A stretch of DNA of 64,000 nt from Warburgia ugandensis (Eukaryota > Streptophyta > Magnoliopsida > Canellales > Canellaceae), in the NCBI GenBank assembly GCA_035236585.1, contig CP141127.1, positions 70,723,495 through 70,787,494 on the forward strand, in the 5' to 3' direction. Both the position numbers and the translations under genes were made by a program. Numbering within the stretch: the stretch's first letter is position 1; every line of letters begins with the position of its first letter. Shown here in pieces: positions 57,857-64,000 of this stretch. A model generated the notes under the pieces. It had not been told where the DNA came from and did not search any database. It was given only the letters and a program-made list of their open reading frames with translations.

Positions 57857-58808
57857 AACTTTGGTTAGTTTAGTTGTTACATCTTGTGTTACAGTAGTTA
57901 ATTATTTTTTTTTTTTTAGGTTTAGAAAGTTTTCTTTTTGAGTTTTAGCAAGTTTTGGCTTAGGAAAGTTCTAAATTGGTGAAGTTTCCCTTTTAGGTAG
58001 TTTCCTTAAGTTTAATTTCCTAGTTTACATCCTTCTAATTCTTTGTAGTTTCTATATTTATTTACTATTAATTGGTTAAGTATCCAATTACTCTTCTTAA
58101 TTTAAGCTTTAATAAGTTTCCCTTACTTTTAATTCTATATTAGGAAAGTTTCCATTTTTAGTAACTATCTTAAGTTAGTTGTTTGCTGTAATACATGTTG
58201 TTTCCTCACTATAGTTTCTAAGGTTGCATGTATGTTAGTTTATTAGTTTCCTTTATTTAAGTTTCTTAATTTGATTCATTCTAATCTATCATTAGTTTCT
58301 TTTAGTTTCTTGCATATCATTTAAGTAAGTTTCCATCTTTATTTCTTAGATTTAGTTTTTAGTAAGTTTCTTTTAAATTTAGTTTCTAATTCATGCATGT
58401 TTCCTTCTTAGTTGTTTTAAATTCCTAGTTTAATCGCATCTATATCTCTTTGGCTAAATTAATTGATCCAAATAAAATTCAATCCATTGTAAATCTATGA
58501 TATTCTTCGTGGGATCGGCCTCGCTTAAGTGAAAATACTATATTGATTCATGCACTTACAAGTAATTTTAAAGATACATTATTTCCTTCTTAGTTTGTTT
58601 TAATTTCCTAATTTAGTCACAACTCTATCTCTTTGGCTGAAGGTAATTAATCTAAATAGAATCCAATTGAGTGCAAATTTATGAGATTCCTTGTGAGATT
58701 GACTTCACTTGCATGAAAATACTACATTGATTTATACGTTTGCGAGTAATTTTAAAGCTACACCATTAAGCAATCATGGTGTAATTGTACAAAGGACGCA
58801 CTATCTAA
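57857..58808. repeat. ~960 bp tandem duplication, copy 2
   Basis: Second copy, with scattered point changes and small indels against copy 1. It ends the C element again at 58765 (GCTACACCA), followed by TTAAG (58766-58770), the better preserved right end of C. The junctions share only a few bases (TAAA), as expected for non-homologous duplication. Confidence 0.88.
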
Positions 58809-60536
58809 AATTGCTAGAATGCATTGAAATTCTAACTCCTACATGCATGCAAATTTATTATAATGGGATGAATTCATGATCATGCATCTACTCGACTTTA
58901 AGATGAAAGAATTATCATGTTAAACATGAATTATAATCAAGGAAAGAAGAGAAATTTAACATACAAAATTAAGAAAAGAACTAGAAAGTACTATCTGTGG
59001 CATCTAAGTGAGCATGAATGATGTGTGCAATTATATTAATAATATAAGTAATTAAAATATACAATAATGCATGCTAGAAGAAGGTTAATGGAATAGAGAG
59101 TAGATGAGAGAGAAAGAAAAAGAAAATAAGAAAGAAAGAAGTTGGAATTTAGCATGAGACCCTACCTTTATCTCCTAAGGAGTTGAACCATGAAAGCTTG
59201 AAAGGAGCTTGGGTGAGTGTGATCTTCCTCCCTTGAAAGTTGAAAGATCCTTAAGTCATCTAATTATTTTAGAGTTGTAGTTAAGAGGATTGGATGGTTG
59301 AGATTAATCTACTTAAGTTGAATTTAATCAAGGGCTAGATAAGAGGGGCATGGAATTCAATTAGAGGAATGTGGAGTGGATATGGAAGAGGAGAGATTAA
59401 GGAATAGAAAAGGTTAAAGGATGAAGGAAATTAATGGAAAAAGTAAATAAATAGAAAGGGAGACTAAGGAGGTAGCTTAGGGGTGAAGGACAGGAAGTGG
59501 AATCAAATTAAAAGGAGGTTCTTGGAAGGGGGATGCATCTTTTTCCAAGATAGGAAAATGGGGTAGAAAATGGTAAGAAGTGGAATGGAAAGAGAAAGGA
59601 AAGAGAAGGAAAAGGTAAGGAATAAGTTGGAAAGGAAATAGATGGGAAGGAAAGTGAAAGAAATAGAAAGTGGGTGAGGCAATCTAGGTTTTTTTCATAT
59701 TTAGAAAATGAGGGTCATGGAATCCAATTAAGTGTGTGTGAGAGTGATTTATAAACCCTTTGTTGAGAATGGTTGGTTGAGATCTCCCTTCTCTTAGGAT
59801 TTTAGGTTAACGTTTCAACATGGGAAAGGTGGATAAGGTTTTGATCTTTTCAATAATACATTACTAACCCTTAAATTTTACTAATCCTCACTTGAATGGA
59901 TGGGATCCATTGATGTCATATAGATCTTCTTTAAACTTCATCTTCTCTCCACCGTCGGATTGCATTGCCCTATGATGAATGGCCTTGATTCATGTAGATC
60001 TTCATATGCTCATATGCCCAATTGTGCTTCACTATCTTGTATGGATAAGACATCAAATCATTGATTGATCCCTTTTCATTTGGAGAAAACAAGTAAAAAG
60101 TCTTCAAGTTGCCCCATTCTTCTTTTATTTCTGAGAAGCTTTCCATTGTGTATGACTTGAGCTTTTCCCATTAGCTTCTTAAGGTGGTGACATGTGTGTG
60201 TGTGCATCCATGCATAAGAAGTTTGGCACCTTTTCACCCTCATTTGAGTAGAAGATGTGTATAGGGTTTTTGATTGTTCTAACTTTGACAGTGGCAACCA
60301 ATGATCATTTTGAACATTCACGAGTTTATTTTTGGCATGTATAGCCCATGATGTAGCTTGGAATGTGAAATTGCTCTTTTAGGGTAAAATTGACAATTTT
60401 TGGTATTTTTTTCATTTGTGCCCTAGACTTGCAAAATAATATAATTAACCCTAATTAGTGGTAATTAAGTGTATTCTAGGGTTAAAACATTCTGAATATA
60501 GAGGTATTTATGTAATAATTTTGTATATATCAAATA
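58771..60536 (-). mobile_element. Putative LTR 'H', high-coordinate piece
   Basis: Its high end reads, on the minus strand, GGGG then TATTTGATATATAC, like a polypurine tract followed by a gypsy LTR start with TG decayed to TA. Just outside it is TTTGTTCGAGGACTGG, resembling the TTTTGCTCGAGGACTAG block that precedes the 3' LTR in many plant gypsy elements. The inside is purine-rich (59100-59700) and has no gene. The open frame at 60076-60321 is not convincing. Confidence 0.4.
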
Positions 60537-60682
60537 CCCCAAAATTTAGATTTTTCCAGTCCTCGAACAAAACTACAAAATAAAAGTACATAAATCTAAA
60601 AGCAAAAATCTAACCACTTTCTGAGGTGTTGTCTTCATTTAGCATATGCAAAAACCTTTAAAACCCTAGATTACTTGTATAG
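60537..60682 (-). mobile_element. Putative element H, internal stub
   Basis: Minus strand ends CTAAATTTTGGGG (polypurine-like). Upstream are GTTTTGTTCGAGGACTGG and AT-rich non-coding sequence. It is cut after ~145 bases by element E. Confidence 0.4.
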
Positions 60683-60804
60683 TGGTGTAGTTTTAATATT
60701 ACTTGCAAGCACACAAATTAAAATAGTATTTGCACTCGTAAGGTGGTGTAACTTTAATATTACTTGAAGTGCATAAATCAAAATAGTATTTGCATGCAAG
60801 AGAG
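60683..60804. repeat. 61 bp tandem duplication of the E LTR end
   Basis: 60683-60743 and 60744-60804 both start TGGTGTA and contain TTAATATTACTTG...AAATAGTATTTGCA. The terminal 61 bases of the LTR were duplicated in tandem, so two candidate LTR ends stand side by side. Confidence 0.8.
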
Positions 60805-63298
60805 ATCAATCCCATGAGGAATCTCACAAATTTATTTATGATTTTTACTTAAAGTTCTTAACTACAGCCAAAGAGAGAGATTGAATTAGATTTGAATTTA
60901 AACTAGGAAAGTAAATGACAAAAGAAAAGAAATATGCATGAAACTAGAAACTACAGTTAAAAGAAACTTTTTAAATTAAACTAAGCAATGAAATTAGAAA
61001 CCTACCTAACTAAAATGAATTTAATTAAAGAAAACTAATGCAAAACTAGAATGAATTAAACTAAACAAAGCAACTTAAGGAAACTTTCCTAATTTAACAC
61101 TTTCCTAAATTGGATTTAGAAACTTTCTGAAAATGAAACTTTCTAAAACTAAATAAATTTGAAAAAAACTAATTAAAAACTATTAAATTAAGAATAATCA
61201 ATTAAACAAAGTAATAATCAAAAGAGACTTCACCTTAGTACCATGTGCATGACCCATGGGATGGTGTGCATGGTTTATGGGATGAAAATCACCAATAATT
61301 CAACTAGAAAAAGATAAATAACATGCAATCTAATCAAAGAACTTATAAAAAATCTAAATAAGTTCCTAAGAAACCAAGCAAATAAGATCAATAAGGTGCT
61401 AAAAATTAAGCATGAAGATTAACTAGAAAATTTTCAGATTTCAAGCACTTAAGAAATTCAAATCAAACCAAGCATGGAAATCAACTTCACAAGAACTTTT
61501 TAAGCAAGATAACACTTAAGATCTAAATTACTTCAATACTGGGACCAAGAATTAACAATAATAATCAAGCAAATTTATTGATTGAATGGGACAATACATT
61601 AGAAAGTGTGTATTATACATAGATGTAAATTTGAAAACAACACACCTTTTCTAAGCATAAAACCTGATTCAAATCAAAGTTAAAACACACTCTAAAGCTC
61701 TCAATCTAAACTATGATAACATGTAAGTGAAACCCAAAATGTAATTCAAGAGAACGGATGGATGGATTGATGAAAGACTCCTAGAATTATGCCTATTTGT
61801 AAGGAAAAACACGTGGAATGCAAGGATGGAAATCAATTATTCCAGCCTTTCCTTCTCTTAAATATCACCGTTAAAGGAGAATTAAATTTTATCTTTGATA
61901 AATAAGTAAGAAAAGCTAAGAAGGTTGAAGCAAAGAACTAAGGGAAAACAAGGAAGAATTATGCGTGTGAAAATTAAGCAACAAGACAAGAACAAAACAA
62001 ACTATGAAAGCAAGAATGTAAAGCAAAATAATAAACTATAATTAAATTGCAAAGCAAGAGAAAATACTTAAGAATCCAAAGTAATAATATCCCAAAAGAA
62101 ATCCAAAGTCCAAAGTTGCAAACATCACCAGGCTAGAGTGTAACTTTCAAGGTTTTGATGCATAACCTCAATTTGGAAAAAAAGAAGAAGTGGAATTCAT
62201 GGGCTTTATAGGTTTTCAATTGAATGAGGGCTTAACCTAAGACGGGAAAGTGAATCTAGATCAAGGTTTCAATAAGGGAAAGTTTGGTGAAAAGATGAGG
62301 TGGAGGTGTCACCTTCTTAGGAAGGTGGCATTGAGTTCCTCCCCTTCTAATTACATGGTATTTTCTTGTTTAAAAGACAGAGAAGTGGGAAGGAAAATGG
62401 TAAGAAATATGAAAAAGAATCTAGGGTTTTAATGTGCTTTGATTTGAAATAGATCTAGGGGTTTCTTATTAAGGAAACCACTTAAGATGACAACTAAGCA
62501 AGGGGGATGCATCACTTTTTAGGAAGGTGCCTCCCTCCCTAAGGTAAAAATCATGGAACCCTAGTTGGGGTGGGTGGAAAGGATGGAAAATGGAAAGTGA
62601 AAGTGGGACTTCTCTCTTGATTGATCCTCCTTAGCATAATCATCTAACCCTTTACAAATATCTCTCAAAACCTTCCAATTGTCCTTTGGAAATCCAATTT
62701 TAGCATGAGAAAATTGATTCAAATCTTCATCCAATAGTGGGATTTCATGTGGTATAGCTTTATGTGGCTGGATGGCTCACTTTGATGGCTAGAGTGGCTA
62801 ACTCCCTCGGCTTCAAACTTGAATGTCTTGGCTTCCTTAGGTTCCCTCCTTATAGGAAACCTCATGCATGACTTCCAATTCTCATGCAAAGTGGTGGAAT
62901 TGCATGGCATTTTACATGGACCATTTTAGTCAACTTTGATGCTTCCCTTTCCTTAGGATGATCTTGAACCTTGATCACACCTTGTATTGATGTCATTTGG
63001 GATTTGGTTTCATCTTTCGATCTTGATCTTCAATTCTCATCTCAATCAATGTCGGCCTTTGGATCTCCTTCTCAATACCTACAAAAGATGAAAAACTTGA
63101 ATTTAATCTTAAGAAATTATGACAATTCAATATACATACTTTGGATTAGCTCTTAAACCTACAAAATATCAAACTTTTAAATAATTAGATAAAAAATGCA
63201 TATGTTACGAAATTCTAGAAAAAACCCCTAGAATTATGCCTATCTTTTATAACGCATAGGCTACTAATTGGGTAATTTACAAATTTGGACACTTACCA
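60744..63298 (-). mobile_element. Element E, 3' LTR (minus strand)
   Basis: On the minus strand it starts TGGTAAGTGTCCAAATTTG, continues ACCCAATTAGTAGCCTATG, and ends ACTACACCA or TTACACCA: the C-family LTR. Orientation and the following internal sequence make it a 3' LTR whose element continues past the window. A start about 26 bases further out (TGTCATTTC, after GGG) is also possible. Short open frames at 62250-62432 and 62719-62910 are not genes. Confidence 0.8.
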
Positions 63299-63507
63299 TA
63301 AAGGTTTTTAGAAATGACACCCATAAACATTTTCTGAATCCTTATGAAAGTCCTTCATTTTTCTCAAAAAAATTTATTATATTTAGCTTATATTAACTCC
63401 TAATTTTAGCATGTTCATAGAAATGATCGACAAATGTAAATCATGCCCTTATGCTAAAGATATTCGATTAATTCATCAAGTATCATAATGTGAGTGTGTG
63501 AATATAA

Positions 63508-63543
<36 letters not shown>

Positions 63544-64000
63544 TCAGTCTCCAAGGATATACTTTGACACTTAGAAAGAAGTCACTAAGAAAGGTGTAAA
63601 TCTCCCATTAATATGTGAGCAAAATATTGTTTATCAAGTCCAAATTTTCACATATTTTCATACAAAAGAACAATAACTAAGACAGAATGATAAAGGTCTC
63701 ATGAAAGTATATCTATTATTAGGAATGTTATACTCTACCAAATTCCTTACTCATTCATAATCATATCCAAGTCATACTTCTCTTAAGATCAAGTTTAGAC
63801 TTCTATTAAGATGAAGCGTATGCTTAGGACAAGGTTATTCAAAAGCTGGTGAACCTCTATTGAGTGGTCATATATTGACCGTTGATAAAAAAGAATAGGA
63901 TCGTCCACACCTTTATATCTTGTAAAACAATATTAATGAAGTTCATTCAGACATTAAGTAATCTAATACACACACTCTGGTTGCTTTAACATTTCTTTAG
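63299..64000 (-). mobile_element. Element E, internal 3' non-coding region (partial)
   Basis: Minus strand sequence matches the 3' non-coding regions of B and C, for example CTTGTCCTAAGCATACGCTTCATC near 63810-63835. No coding sequence up to the window edge. Confidence 0.65.
63511..63539. repeat. (AT)n microsatellite
   Basis: Uninterrupted AT run of about 29 bases within element E. Confidence 0.95.

Noticed and set aside
58771..60536. Host gene in the purine-rich region, including the 81-codon frame at 60076
   Set aside because: No continuous frame or motifs; it fits LTR-like DNA better.

Overview
This is nuclear DNA of a seed plant, most likely an angiosperm. It is AT-rich, has plant-type LTR retrotransposons and a plant LINE, and carries one intronless gene of a plant BCS1-like AAA-ATPase subfamily. 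I cannot name the species. All calls come from reading the sequence by eye. LTR ends were set from TG/CA termini, primer-binding sites, polypurine tracts and target-site duplications (TSDs), and may be off by a few bases.

Bases 1-15570 are gene-side DNA. The only convincing protein-coding gene is on the minus strand at 6173-7717, with a candidate TATA box at 7800-7805 and a candidate poly(A) signal at 5990-5995. Around it are a ~220 bp direct-repeat pair (2-846), a 38 bp LINE scar with a perfect 16 bp TSD (2588-2625), a 3 x 60 bp minisatellite (9721-9900), microsatellites, possible tRNA-derived SINE remnants and a strong G-quadruplex motif (13284-13309).

Bases 15570-64000 are a stack of nested retrotransposons. 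My reconstruction: a decayed LTR, H (pieces at ~15570-17004, 24108-24184, 44462-44982 and 58771-60536, minus strand), was the landing site of three insertions. F is a solo LTR (17005-24102, TSD GAAAG) split by a second solo LTR-like unit, G (17717-22617). B is a degenerate gag-pol Ty3/gypsy element of Athila type on the minus strand (24190-44456, TSD TGTGT). Its 5' LTR is split by a LINE (36074-44334, 15 bp TSD), and the LINE is split by another Athila-type element, A (36208-43171, plus strand, TSD GAGGY). C is an element without pol (44988-58765, TSD TTAAG). Its 3' LTR carries solo LTR D (54793-57630), and its right end was later tandemly duplicated in a ~960 bp unit. A further minus-strand element, E, starts at 60683 and runs off the window.

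None of these elements looks able to move alone. B has lost both aligned catalytic aspartates of reverse transcriptase but keeps a readable D-D(35)E integrase triad. A keeps gag and a protease remnant lacking its active site. C has no recognisable polymerase but encodes a broken ORF of unknown function. A, B and C share a leader with conserved short hairpins, and part of that leader also lies inside G. These shared pieces, the pol-less element C and the 38 bp LINE scar are the points I would follow up first.
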